64,000 nucleotides of DNA from Taudactylus pleione (lineage: Eukaryota; Chordata; Amphibia; Anura; Myobatrachidae), in assembly GCA_031769625.1 (NCBI GenBank), contig JAUIMM010001412.1:310001-374000 (forward strand), in the 5' to 3' direction. This document shows positions 1 to 13,512 of the stretch, in pieces (the first letter of the stretch is position 1; each line of letters opens with the position of its first letter). The translations under genes were made by a program, and so were the position numbers. Below the pieces are notes generated by a model. The model saw only the letters and a program-made list of their open reading frames with translations. It did no database searches and was not told where the DNA came from.

Positions 1-226
1 TGTATAGGACATTAATAGGACCTTATATAAATGGGACTGACCATAGTATATTACTGTGTGTGAGGGAAACGTGGCCCATTATAGTGCAGATGGGGTGTGT
101 GTACATCACATACTGCTGGGGACAGAACTGTGTATGAGACATTAATAGGACCTTATATAAATGGGTCTGACCATAGTATATTACTGTGTGTGAGGGGAAC
201 GTGGCCCATTATAGTGCAGATGGGGT

Positions 227-3200
227 GTGTGTACATCACATACTGCTGGGGACAGAACTGTGTATAGGACATTAATAGGACCTTATATAAATAGGTCTGA
301 CCATAGTGTATTACTGTGTGTGAGGGGAACGTGGCCCATTATAGTGCAGATGGGGTGTGTGTACATCACATACTGCTGGGTACATAACTGTGTATGGGAC
401 ATTAATAGGACCTTATATAAATGGGTCTGACCATAGTGTATTACTGTGTGTGAGGGGAACGTGGCCCATTATAGTGCACATGGGGTGTGTACATCACATA
501 CTGCTGGGTACAGAACTGTGTATAGGACATTAATAGGAACTTATATAAATGGGTCTGACCATAGTGTATTACTGTGTGTGAGGGGAACGTGGCCCATTAT
601 AGTGCAGATGGGGTGTGTGTACATCACATACTGCTGGGGACAGAACTGTGTATGGGACATTAATAGGACCTTATATAAATGGGTCTGACCATAGTGTATT
701 ACTGTGTGTGATGGGAACGTGGCTCATTATAGTGCAGATGGGGTGAGTGTAAATCACATACTGCTGGGGACAGAACTGTGTATGGGACATTAATAGGACC
801 TTATATAAATGGGTCTGACCATAGTATATTACTGTGTGTGAGGGGAACTTGGCCCATTATAGTGCAGATGGGGTGTGTGTACATCACATACTGCTGGGGA
901 CAGGACTGTGAATAGGACATTAATAGGACCTTATATAAATGGGTCTGACCATAGCGTATTACTGTGTGTGAGGGGAACATGGCCCATTATAGTGCAGATG
1001 GGGTGTGTGTACATCACATACTGCTGGGGACAGAACTGTGTATAGGACATTAATAGGACCTTATATAAATGGGTCTGACCATAGTGTATTACTGTGTGTG
1101 AGGGGAACGTGGCCAATTATAGAGCAGATGGGGTGTGTGTACATCACATACTGCTGGGGACAGAACTGTATATGGGACATTAATAGGAGATTATATAAAT
1201 GGGTCTGACCATAGTGTATTACTGTGTGTGAGGGGAACGTGACCCATTATAGTGCAGATGAGGTGTGTACATCACATACTGCTGGGGACAGAACGGTGTA
1301 TGGGACATTAATAGGACCTTATATAAATGGGTCTGACCATAGTGTATTACTGTGTGTGAGGGGAACGTGGCCCATTATAGTGCAGATGGGGTGTGTGTAC
1401 ATCACATACTGCTGGGTACAGAACTGTGTATAGGACATTAATAGGACCTTATATAAATGGGTCTGACCATAGTATATTACTGTGTGTGAGGGAAACGTGG
1501 CCCATTATAGTGCAGATGGGGTGTGTGTACATCACATACTGCTGGGGACAGATCTGTGTATGGGACATTAATAGGACATTATATAAATGGGTCTGACCAT
1601 ATTGTATTACTGTGTGTGAGGGGAACATGGCCCAATATAGTGCAGATGGGGTGTGTGTACATCACATACTGCTGGGGACAGAACTGTGTATAGGACATTA
1701 ATAGGACCTTATATAAATGGGTCTGACCATAGTATATTACTGTGTGTGAGGGGAACATTGCCCATTATAGTGCAGATGGGGTGTGTACATCACATACTGC
1801 TGGGTACAGAACTGTATATGGCACATTAATAGGACCTTATATAAATGGGTCTGACCATAGTGTATTACTGTGTGTGAGGGGAACGTGGCCCATTATAGTG
1901 CAGATGGGGTGTGTGTACATCACATACTGCTGGGGACAGAACTGTGTATAGGACATTAATAGGACCTTATATAAATAGGTCTGACCATAGTGTATTACTG
2001 TGTGTGAGGGGAACGTGGCCCATTATAGTGCAGATGGGGTGTGTGTACATCACATACTGCTGGGTACAGAACTGTGTATGGGACATTAATAGGACCTTAT
2101 ATAAATGGGTCTGACCATAGTGTATTACTGTGTGTGAGGGGAACGTGGCCCATTATAGTGCACATGGGGTGTGTACATCACATACTGCTGGGTACAGAAC
2201 TGTGTATAGGACATTAATAGGACCTTATATAAATGGGTCTGACCATTGTCTATTACTGTGTGTGAGGGGAACTTGGCCCATTATAGTGCATATGGGGTGT
2301 GTGTACATCACATACTGCTGGGGACAGAACTGTGTATGGGACATTAATAGGACCTTATATAAATGGGTCTGATCATAGTGTAATACTGTGTGTGAGGGGA
2401 ACGTGGCTCATTATAGTGCAGATGGGGTGAGTGTACATCACATACTGCTGGGGACAGAACTGTGTATGGGACATTAATAGGACCTTATATAAATGGGTCT
2501 GACCATAGTATATTACTGTGTGTGAGGGGAACATGGCCCATTATAGTGCAGATGGGGTGTGTACATCACATACTGCTGGGGACAGAACTGTGTATAGGAC
2601 ATTAATAGGACCTTATATAAATGGGTCTGACCATAGTATATTACTGTGTATGAGGGGAACGTGGCCCATTATAGTGCAGATGGGGTGTGTGTACATCACA
2701 TACTGCTGGGGATAGAACTGTGTATGGGACATTAATAGGACCTTATATAAATGGGTCTGACCATATTGTATTACTGTGTGTGAGGGGAACGTGGCCCATT
2801 ATAGTGCAGATGGGGTGTGTGTACATCACATACTGCTGGGGATAGAACTGTATATGGGACATTAATAGGACCTTATATATATGGGTCTGACCATAGTGTA
2901 TTACTGTGTGTGAGGGGAACGTGGCCATTATAGTGCAGATAGGGTGTGTACATCACATACTGCTGGGGACAGAACTGTGTATGGGACAATAATAGGACCT
3001 TATATAATTGGGTCTGACCATAGTGTATTACTATGTGTGAGGGGAACGTGGCCCATTATAGTGCAGATGGGGTGTGTGTACATCACATACTGCTGGGGAC
3101 AGAATTGTGTATAGGACATTATTAGGACCTTATATAAATGGGTCTGACCATAGTGTATTACTGTGTGTGAGGGGAACGTGGCCCATTATAGTGCAGATGG

Positions 3201-6200
3201 GGTGTGTGTACATCACATACTGCTGGGGACAGGACTGTGTATGGGACATTAATAGGACCTTATATAAATGGGTCTGACCATAGTGTATTACAGTGTATGA
3301 GGGGAACGTGGCCCATTATAGTGCAGATTGGGGGTGTGTACATCACATACTGCTGGGGACAGGACTGTGAATAGGACATTAATAGGACCTTATATAAATG
3401 GGTCTGACCATAGTGTATTACTGTGTGTGAGGGGAACGTGGCCCATTATAGTGCAGATGGGGTGTGTGTACATCACATACTGCTGGGGACAGAACTGTAT
3501 ATGGGACATTAATAGGACCTTATATAAATGGGTCTGACAATAGTATATTACTGTGTGTGAGGGAAACGTGGCCCATTATAGTGCAGATGGGGTGTGTACA
3601 TCACATACTGCTGGGGACAGAACTGTGTATGGGACATTAATAGGACATTATATAAATGGGTCTGACCATAGTATATTACTGTGTGTGAGGGGAACGTGGC
3701 CCATTATAGTGCAGATGGGGTTTGTGTACATCACATACTGCTGGGTACAGAACTGTGTATAGGACATTAATAGGACCTTATATAAATGGGACTGACCATA
3801 GTATATAACTGTGTGTGAGGGAAACGTGGCCCATTATAGTGCAGATGGGGTGTGTGTACATCACATACTGCTGGGGACAGAACTGTGTATGAGACATTAA
3901 TAGGACCTTATATAAATGGGTCTGACCATAGTATATTACTGTGTGTGAGGGGAACGTGGCCCATTATAGTGCAGATGGGGTGTGTGTACATCACATACTG
4001 CTGGGGACAGAACTGTGTATAGGACATTAATAGGACCTTATATAAATAGGTCTGACCATAGTGTATTACTGTGTGTGAGGGGAACGTGGCCCATTATAGT
4101 GCAGATGGGGTGTGTGTACATCACATACTGCTGGGTACATAACTGTGTATGGGACATTAATAGGACCTTATATAAATGGGTCTGACCATAGTGTATTACT
4201 GTGTGTGAGGGGAACGTGGCCCATTATAGTGCACATGGGGTGTGTACATCACATACTGCTGGGTACAGAACTGTGTATAGGACATTAATAGGAACTTATA
4301 TAAATGGGTCTGACCATAGTGTATTACTGTGTGTGAGGGGAACGTGGCCCATTATAGTGCAGATGGGGTGTGTGTACATCACATACTGCTGGGGACAGAA
4401 CTGTGTATGGGACATTAATAGGACCTTATATAAATGGGTCTGACCATAGTGTATTACTGTGTGTGATGGGAACGTGGCTCATTATAGTGCAGATGGGGTG
4501 AGTGTAAATCACATACTGCTGGGGACAGAACTGTGTATGGGACATTAATAGGACCTTATATAAATGGGTCTGACCATAGTATATTACTGTGTGTGAGGGG
4601 AACTTGGCCCATTATAGTGCAGATGGGGTGTGTGTACATCACATACTGCTGGGGACAGGACTGTGAATAGGACATTAATAGGACCTTATATAAATGGGTC
4701 TGACCATAGCGTATTACTGTGTGTGAGGGGAACATGGCCCATTATAGTGCAGATGGGGTGTGTGTACATCACATACTGCTGGGTACAGAACTCTGTATGG
4801 GACATTAATAGGACCTTATATAAATGGGTCTGACCATAGTGTATTACTGTGTGTGAGGGGAACGTGGCCCATTATAGTGCACATGGGGTGTGTACATCAC
4901 ATACTGCTGGGTACAGAACTGTGTATAGGACATTAATAGGAACTTATATAAATGGGTCTGACCATAGTGTATTACTGTGTGTGAGGGGAACGTGGCCCAT
5001 TATAGTGCAGATGGGGTGTGTGTACATCACATACTGCTGGGGACAGAACTGTGTATGGGACATTAATAGGACCTTATATAAATGGGTCTGACCATAGTGT
5101 ATTACTGTGTGTGATGGGAACGTGGCTCATTATAGTGCAGATGGGGTGAGTGTAAATCACATACTGCTGGGGACAGAACTGTGTATGGGACATTAATAGG
5201 ACCTTATATAAATGGGTCTGACCATAGTATATTACTGTGTGTGAGGGTAACTTGGCCCATTATAGTGCAGATGGGGTGTGTGTACATCACATACTGCTGG
5301 GGACAGGACTGTGAATAGGACATTAATAGGACCTTATATAAATGGGTCTGACCATAGTATATTACTGTGTGTGAGGGGAACTTGGCCCATTATAGTGCAG
5401 ATGGGGTGTGTGTACATCACATACTGCTGGGGACAGAACTGTGTATAGGACATTAATAGGACCTTATATAAATGGGTCTGACCATAGTATATTACTGTGT
5501 GTGAGGGGAACTTGGCCCATTATAGTGCAGATGGGGTGTGTGTACATCACATACTGCTGGGGACAGAACTGTGTATGGGACATTAATAGGACCTTATATA
5601 AATGGGTCTGACCATAGTGTATTACTGTGGGTGAGGGGAACATGGCCCATTATAGTGCAGATGGGGTGTGTGTACATCACATACTGCTGGGGACAGAACT
5701 GTGTATGGGACATTAATAGGACCTTATATAAATGGGTCTGACCATAGTGTATTACTGTGGGTGAGGGGAACGTGGCCCATTATAGTGCAGATGGGGTGTG
5801 TGTACATCACATACTGCTGGGGACAGAACGGTGTATGGGACATTAATAGGACCTTATATAAATGGGTCTGACCATAGTGTATTACTGTGTGTGAGGGGAA
5901 CGTGGCCCATTATAGTGCAGATGGGGTGTGTGTACATCACATACTGCTGGGTACAGAACTGTGTATAGGACATTAATAGGACCTTATATAAATGGGTCTG
6001 ACCATAGTATATTACTGTGTGTGAGGGAAACGTGGCCCATTATAGTGCAGATGGGGTGTGTGTACATCACATACTGCTGGGGACAGATCTGTGTATGGGA
6101 CATTAATAGGACATTATATAAATGGGTCTGACCATATTGTATTACTGTGTGTGAGGGGAACATGGCCCAATATAGTGCAGATGGGGTGTGTGTACATCAC

Positions 6201-7790
6201 ATACTGCTGGGGACAGAACTGTGTATAGGACATTAATAGGACCTTATATAAATAGGTCTGACCATAGTGTATTACTGTGTGTGAGGGGAACGTGGCCCAT
6301 TATAGTGCAGATGGGGTGTGTGTACATCACATACTGCTGGGTACAGAACTGTGTATGGGACATTAATAGGACCTTATATAAATGGGTCTGACCATAGTGT
6401 ATTACTGTGTGTGAGGGGAACGTGGCCCATTATAGTGCACATGGGGTGTGTACATCACATACTGCTGGGTACAGAACTGTGTATAGGACATTAATAGGAC
6501 CTTATATAAATGGGTCTGACCATTGTCTATTACTGTGTGTGAGGGGAACTTGGCCCATTATAGTGCATATGGGGTGTGTGTACATCACATACTGCTGGGG
6601 ACAGAACTGTGTATGGGACATTAATAGGACCTTATATAAATGGGTCTGATCATAGTGTAATACTGTGTGTGAGGGGAACGTGGCTCATTATAGTGCAGAT
6701 GGGGTGAGTGTACATCACATACTGCTGGGGACAGAACTGTGTATGGGACATTAATAGGACCTTATATAAATGGGTCTGACCATAGTATATTACTGTGTGT
6801 GAGGGGAACATGGCCCATTATAGTGCAGATGGGGTGTGTGTACATCACATACTGCTGGGGATAGAACTGTGTATGGGACATTAATAGGACCTTATATAAA
6901 TGGGTCTGACCATATTGTATTACTGTGTGTGAGGGGAACGTGGCCCATTATAGTGCAGATGGGGTGTGTGTACATCACATACTGCTGGGGATAGAACTGT
7001 ATATGGGACATTAATAGGACCTTATATATATGGGTCTGACCATAGTGTATTACTGTGTGTGAGGGGAACGTGGCCCATTATAGTGCAGATAGGGTGTGTA
7101 CATCACATACTGCTGGGGACAGAACTGTGTATGGGACAATAATAGGACCTTATATAATTGGGTCTGACCATAGTGTATTACTATGTGTGAGGGGAACGTG
7201 GCCCATTATAGTGCAGATGGGGTGTGTGTACATCACATACTGCTGGGGACAGAATTGTGTATAGGACATTATTAGGACCTTATATAAATGGGTCTGACCA
7301 TAGTGTATTACTGTGTGTGAGGGGAACGTGGCCCATGATAGTGCAGATGGGGTGTGTGTACATCACATACTGCTGGGGACAGGACTGTGTATGGGACATT
7401 AATAGGACCTTATATAAATGGGTCTGACCATAGTGTATTACAGTGTATGAGGGGAACGTGGCCCATTATAGTGCAGATTGGGGGTGTGTACATCACATAC
7501 TGCTGGGGACAGGACTGTGAATAGGACATTAATAGGACCTTATATAAATGGGTCTGACCATAGTGTATTACTGTGTGTGAGGGGAACGTGGCCCATTATA
7601 GTGCAGATGGGGTGTGTACATCACATACTGCTGGGGACAGAACTGTATATGGGACATTAATAGGACCTTATATAAATGGGTCTGACAATAGTATATTACT
7701 GTGTGTGAGGGAAACGTGGCCCATTATAGTGCAGATGGGGTGTGTACATCACATACTGCTGGGGACAGAACTGTGTATGGGACATTAATA
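227..7790 (+). repeat. Older higher-order blocks in the satellite (offset about 3.75 and 4.15-4.5 kb)
   Basis: The variant pair at about 227-690 reappears at 3982-4443 (offset 3755) and again at 16406-16867. The series at 1393-3800 reappears at 5928-7790, with an offset shrinking from 4535 through 4277 to 4150 as monomers have been gained or lost. A five-monomer block is also locally repeated (4201 versus 4849, offset 648). This part is a mosaic of overlapping duplications rather than one clean higher-order repeat. Confidence 0.75.
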
Positions 7791-9399
7791 GGACCTTATA
7801 TAAATGGGTCTGACCATAGTGTATTACTGTGTGTGAGGGGAACATGGCCCATTATAGTGCAGATGGGGTGTGTGTACATCACATACTGCTGGGGACAGAA
7901 CTGTGTATGGGACATTAATAGGACCTTATATAAATGGGTCTAACCATAGTGTATTACTGTGTGTGAGGGGAACGTGGCCCATTATAGTGCAGATGGGGTG
8001 TGTACATCACATACTGTTGGGGATAGAACTGTGTATAGGACGTTAATAGGACCTTATATAAATAGGTCTGACCATAGTGTATTACTGTGTGTGAGGGGAA
8101 CGTGGCCCATCATAGTGCAGATGGGGTGTCTGTACATCATATACTGCTGGGGACAGTACTGAGTATGGGACATTAATAGGACCTTATATAAATGGGTCTG
8201 ACCATAGTGTATTACTGTGTGTAAGGGGAACGTGGCCCATTATAGTGCAGATGGGGTGTGTGTACATCACATACTGCTGGGGACAGAACTGTGTATGGGA
8301 CATTAATAGGACCTTATATAAATAGGTCTGACCATAGTGTATTACTGTGTGTGAGGGGTACGTGGCCCATTATAGTACAGATGGGGTGTGTGTACATCAC
8401 ATACTGCTGGGGACAGAACTGTGTATGGGACATTAATAGGACCTTATATAAATAGGTCTGACCATAGTGTATTACTGTGTGTGAGGGGTACGTGGCCCAT
8501 TATAGTACAGATGGGGTGTGTGTACATCACATACTGCTGGGGACAGAACTGTGTATGGGACTTTAATAGGACCTTATAAAAATGGGTCTGACCATAGTGT
8601 AATACTGTGTGTGAGGGGAACATGGCCCAATATAGTGCAGATGGGGTGTGTGTACATCACATACTGCTGGGGACAGAACTGTGTATGGGACATTAATAGG
8701 ACCTTATATAAATGGGTCTGACCATAGTATATTACTGTGTGTGAGGGGAACATGACACCGTTATAGTGCAGATGGGGTGTGTGTACATCACATACTGCTG
8801 GGGACAGAACTGTGTATAGGACATTAATAGGACCTTATATAAATGGGACAGACCATAGTGTATAACTGTGTGTGAGGGGAACGTGGCCCATTATAGTGCA
8901 GATGTGGTGTGTGTACATCACATACTGCTGGGGACAGAACTGTGTATAGGACATTAATAGGACCTTATATAAATGGGTCTGACCATAGTGTATTACTGTG
9001 TTCGAGGGGAACGTGGCCCATTATAGTGCAGATGGGGTGTGTGTACATCACATACTGCTGGGGACAGAACTGTGTATAGGACATTAATAGGACCTTATAT
9101 AAATGGGTCTGACCATAGTGTATTACTGTGTATGAGGGGAACTTGGCCCATTATAGTGCACATGGGGTGTGTGTACATCACATACTGCTGGGGACAGGAC
9201 TGTGAATAGGACATTAATAGGACCTTATATAAATGGGTCTGACCATAGTGTATTACTGTGTGTGAGGGGAACGTGGCCCATTATAGTGCAGATGGGGTGT
9301 GTGTACATCACATACTGCTGGGGACAGAACTGTATATGGGACATTAATAGGACCTTATATAAATGGGTCTGACCATAGTATATTACTGTGTGTGAGGGG

Positions 9400-12300
9400 A
9401 ACGTGGCCCATTATAGTGCAGATGGGGTGTGTGTACATCACATACTGCTGGGGACAGAACTCTGTATAGGACATTAATAGGACCTTATATAAATGGGTCT
9501 GACCATAGTATATTACTGTGTGTGAGGGGAACATTGCCCATTATAGTGCAGATGGGGTGTGTACATCACATACTGCTGGGGACAAAACTGTGTATAGGAC
9601 ATTAATAGGACCTTATATAAATAGGTCTGACCATAGTGTATTACTGTGTGTGAGGGGAACATGGCCCATTATAGTGCAGATGGGGTGTGTGTACATCACA
9701 TACTGCTGGGTACAGAACTGTATATGGGACATTAATAGGACCTTATATAAATGGGTCTGACCATAGTGTATTACTGTGTGTGAGGGGAACGTGGCCCATT
9801 ATAGTGCAGATGGGGTGTGTGTACATCACATACTGCTGTTTACAGAACTGTATATGGGACATTAATAGGACCTTATATAAATGGGTCTGACCATAGTATA
9901 TTACTGTGTGTGAGGGGAACGTGGCCCATTATAGTGCAGATGGGCTGTGTGTACATCACATACTGCTGGGTACAGAACTGTATATGGGACATTAATAGGA
10001 CCTTATATAAATGGGTCTGACCATAGTGTATTACTGTGTGTGAGGGGAACGTGGCCCATTATAGTGCAGATGGGGTGTGTGTACATCACATACTGCTGGG
10101 GACAGAACTGTGTATGGGACATTAATAGGACCTTATATAAATGGGTCTGACCATAGTGTATTACTGTGTGTGAGGGGAACGTGGCCCATTATAGTGCACA
10201 TGGGGTGTGTACATCACATACTGCTGGGTACAGAACTGTGTATAGGACATTAATAGGACCTTATATAAATGGGTCTGACCTTAGTGTATTACTGTGTGTG
10301 AGGGGAACGTGGCCCATTATAGTGCAGATGGGGTGTGTGTACATCACATACTGCTGGGGACAGGACTGTGTATGGGACATTAATAGGACCTTATATAAAT
10401 GGGTCTGACCATAGTGTATTACTGTGTGTGAGGGGAACGTGGCCCATTATAGTGCAGATAGGGTGTGTACATCACATACTGCTGGGGACAGAACTGTGTA
10501 TGGGACATTAATAGGACCTTATATAATTGGGTCTGACCATAGTGTATTACTATGTGTGAGGGGAACGTGGCCCATTATAGTGCAGATGGGGTGTGTGTAC
10601 ATCACATACTGCTGGGGACAGAATTGTGTATAGGACATTATTAGGACCTTATATAAATGGGTCTGACCATAGTGTATTACTGTGTGTGAGGGGAACGTGG
10701 CCAATTATAGAGCAGATGGGGTGTGTACATCACATACTGCTGGGGACAGAACTGTATATGGGACATTAATAGGACCTTATATAAATGGGTCTGACCATAG
10801 TGTATTACTGTGTATGGGACATTAATAGGACATTATATAAATGGGTCTGACCATAGTGTATTACTGTGTGTGAGGGGAACATGGCCCATTATAGAGCAGA
10901 TGGGGTGTGTGTAAATCACATACTGCTGGGGACAGAACTCTGTATAGGACATTAATAGGACCTTATATAAATGGGTCTGACCATAGTATATTACTGTGTG
11001 TGAGGGGAACATTGCCCATTCTAGTGCAGATGGGGTGTGTACATCACATACTGCTGGGGACAAAACTGTGTATAGGACATTAATAGGACCTTATATAAAT
11101 AGGTCTGACCATAGTGTATTACTGTGTGTGAGGGGAACATGGCCCATTATAGTGCAGATGGGGTGTGTGTACATCACATACTGCTGGGTACAGAACTGTA
11201 TATGGGACATTAAAAGGACCTTATATAAATGGGTCTGACCATAGTGTATTACTGTGTGTGAGGGGAACGTGGCCCATTATAGTGCAGATGGGGTGTGTGT
11301 ACATCACATACTGCTGGGTACAGAACTGTATATGGGACATTAATAGGACCTTATATAAATGGGTCTGACCATAGTGTATTACTGTGTGTGAGGGGAACGT
11401 GGCCCATTATAGTGCAGATGGGGTGTGTGTACATCACATACTGCTGGGTACAGAACTGTATATGGGACATTAATAGGACCTTATATAAATGGGTCTGACC
11501 ATAGTATATTACTGTGTGTGAGGGAAACGTGGCCCATTATAGTGCAGATGGGGTGTGTGTACATCACATACTGCTGGGTACAGAACTGTATATGGGACAT
11601 TAATAGGACCTTATATAAATGGGTCTGACCATAGTGTATTACTGTGTGTGAGGGGAACGTGGCCCATTATAGTGCAGATGGGGTGTGTGTACATCACATA
11701 CTGCTGGGGACAGAACTGTGTATGGGACATTAATAGGACCTTATATAAATGGGTCTGACCATAGTGTATTACTGTGTGTGAGGGGAACGTGGCCCATTAT
11801 AGTGCACATGGGGTGTGTACATCACATACTGCTGGGTACAGAACTGTGTATAGGACATTAATAGGACCTTATATAAATGGGTCTGACCTTAGTGTATTAC
11901 TGTGTGTGAGGGGAACGTGGCCCATTATAGTGCAGATGGGGTGTGTGTACATCACATACTGCTGGGGACAGAACTGTGTATAGGACATTAATAGGACCTT
12001 ATATAAATGGGTCTGACCATATTGTATTACTGTGTGTGAGGGGAACGTGGCCCATTATAGTGCAGATGGGGTGTGTGTACATCACATACTGCTGGGGACA
12101 GGACTGTGTATGGGACATTAATAGGACCTTATATAAATGGGTCTGACCATAGTGTATTACTGTGTGTGAGGGGAACGTGGCCCATTATAGTGCAGATAGG
12201 GTGTGTACATCACATACTGCTGGGGACAGAACTGTGTATGGGACATTAATAGGACCTTATATAATTGGGTCTGACCATAGTGTATTACTATGTGTGAGGG

Positions 12301-12530
12301 GAACGTGGCCCATTATAGTGCAGATGGGGTGTGTGTACATCACATACTGCTGGGGACAGAACTGTGTATGGGACATTAATAGGACCTTATATAAATAGGT
12401 CTGACCATAGTATATTACTGTGTGTGAGGGGAACATGGCCCATTATAGTGCAGATGGGGTGTGTGTACATCACATACTGCTGGGGACAGAACTGTGTATG
12501 GGACATTAATAGGACCTTATATAAATAGGT
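9400..12530 (+). repeat. Tandem block duplication of about 1.5-1.7 kb in the satellite
   Basis: Variants at 9518, 10166 and 10424 recur at 10996, 11774 and 12162, so the offset grows 1478, 1608, 1738, i.e. by one monomer each time. The second copy holds extra near-identical monomers (11165, 11295, 11425, 11555). A third, chimeric copy lies at about 28500-30140: it matches the second copy at an offset of 17541 and then switches to the first copy at an offset of 19279. Confidence 0.75.
10807..10862 (+). repeat. 56-bp half-monomer of the satellite
   Basis: After TGTATT the sequence reads ACTGTGTATGGG instead of ACTGTGTGTGAGGGG, and the next full monomer starts 56 bp later. The 74-bp other part of the monomer is missing, with the junction in the shared ACTGTGT motif. 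This copy has AGGACATTATATAAA inside. Confidence 0.85.
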
Positions 12531-13456
12531 CTGACCATAGTGTATTACTGTGTGTGAGGGGAACGTGGCCCATCATAGTGCAGATGGGGTCTCTGTACAT
12601 CACATACTGCTGGGGACAGTACTGAGTATGGGATATTAATAGGACCTTATATAAATGGGTCTGACCATAGTGTATTACTGTGTGTAAGGGGAACGTGGCC
12701 CATTATAGTGCAGATGGGGTGTGTGTACATCACATACTGCTGGGGACAGAACTGTGTATAGGACATTAATAGGACCTTATATACATGGGTCTGACCATAG
12801 TGTATTACTGTGTGTGAGGGGAACGTGGCCCATCATAGTGCAGATGGGGTGTCTGTACATCACATACTGCTGGGGACAGTACTGAGTATGGGATATTAAT
12901 AGGACCTTATATAAATGGGTCTGACCATAGTGTATTACTGTGTGTAAGGGGAACGTGGCCCATTATAGTGCAGATGGGGTGTGTGTACATCACATACTGC
13001 TGGGGACAGAACTGTGTATGGGACATTAATAGGACCTTATATAAATGGGTCTGACCGTAGCGTATTACTGTGTGTGAGGGGTACGTGGCCCATTATAGTG
13101 CAGATGGGGTGTGTGTACATCACATACTGCTGGGGACAGAACTGTGTATAGGACATTAATAGGACCTTATATAAATGGGTCTGACCATAGTGTAATACTG
13201 TGTGTGAGGGGAACATGGCCCATTATAGTGCAGATGGGGTGTGTGTACATCACATACTGCTGGGGACAGAACTGTGTATGGGACTTTAATAGGACCTTAT
13301 TTAAATGGGTCTGACCATAGTATATTACTGTGTGTGAGGGGAACATGGCCCATTATAGTGCAGATGGGGTGTGTGTACATCACATACTGCTGGGGACAGA
13401 ACTGTGTATGGGACATTAATAGGACCTTATATAAATGGGTCTGACCATAGTGTATT

Positions 13457-13512
13457 ACTGTGTATGGGACATTAATAGGACCTTATATAAATGGGTCTGA
13501 CCATAGTGTATT
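13457..13512 (+). repeat. 56-bp half-monomer of the satellite (second type)
   Basis: Same junction in ACTGTGT and the same 56-bp length as the one at 10807, but with the common AGGACCTTATATAAA interior and different flanking variants, so probably a separate deletion event. Confidence 0.85.
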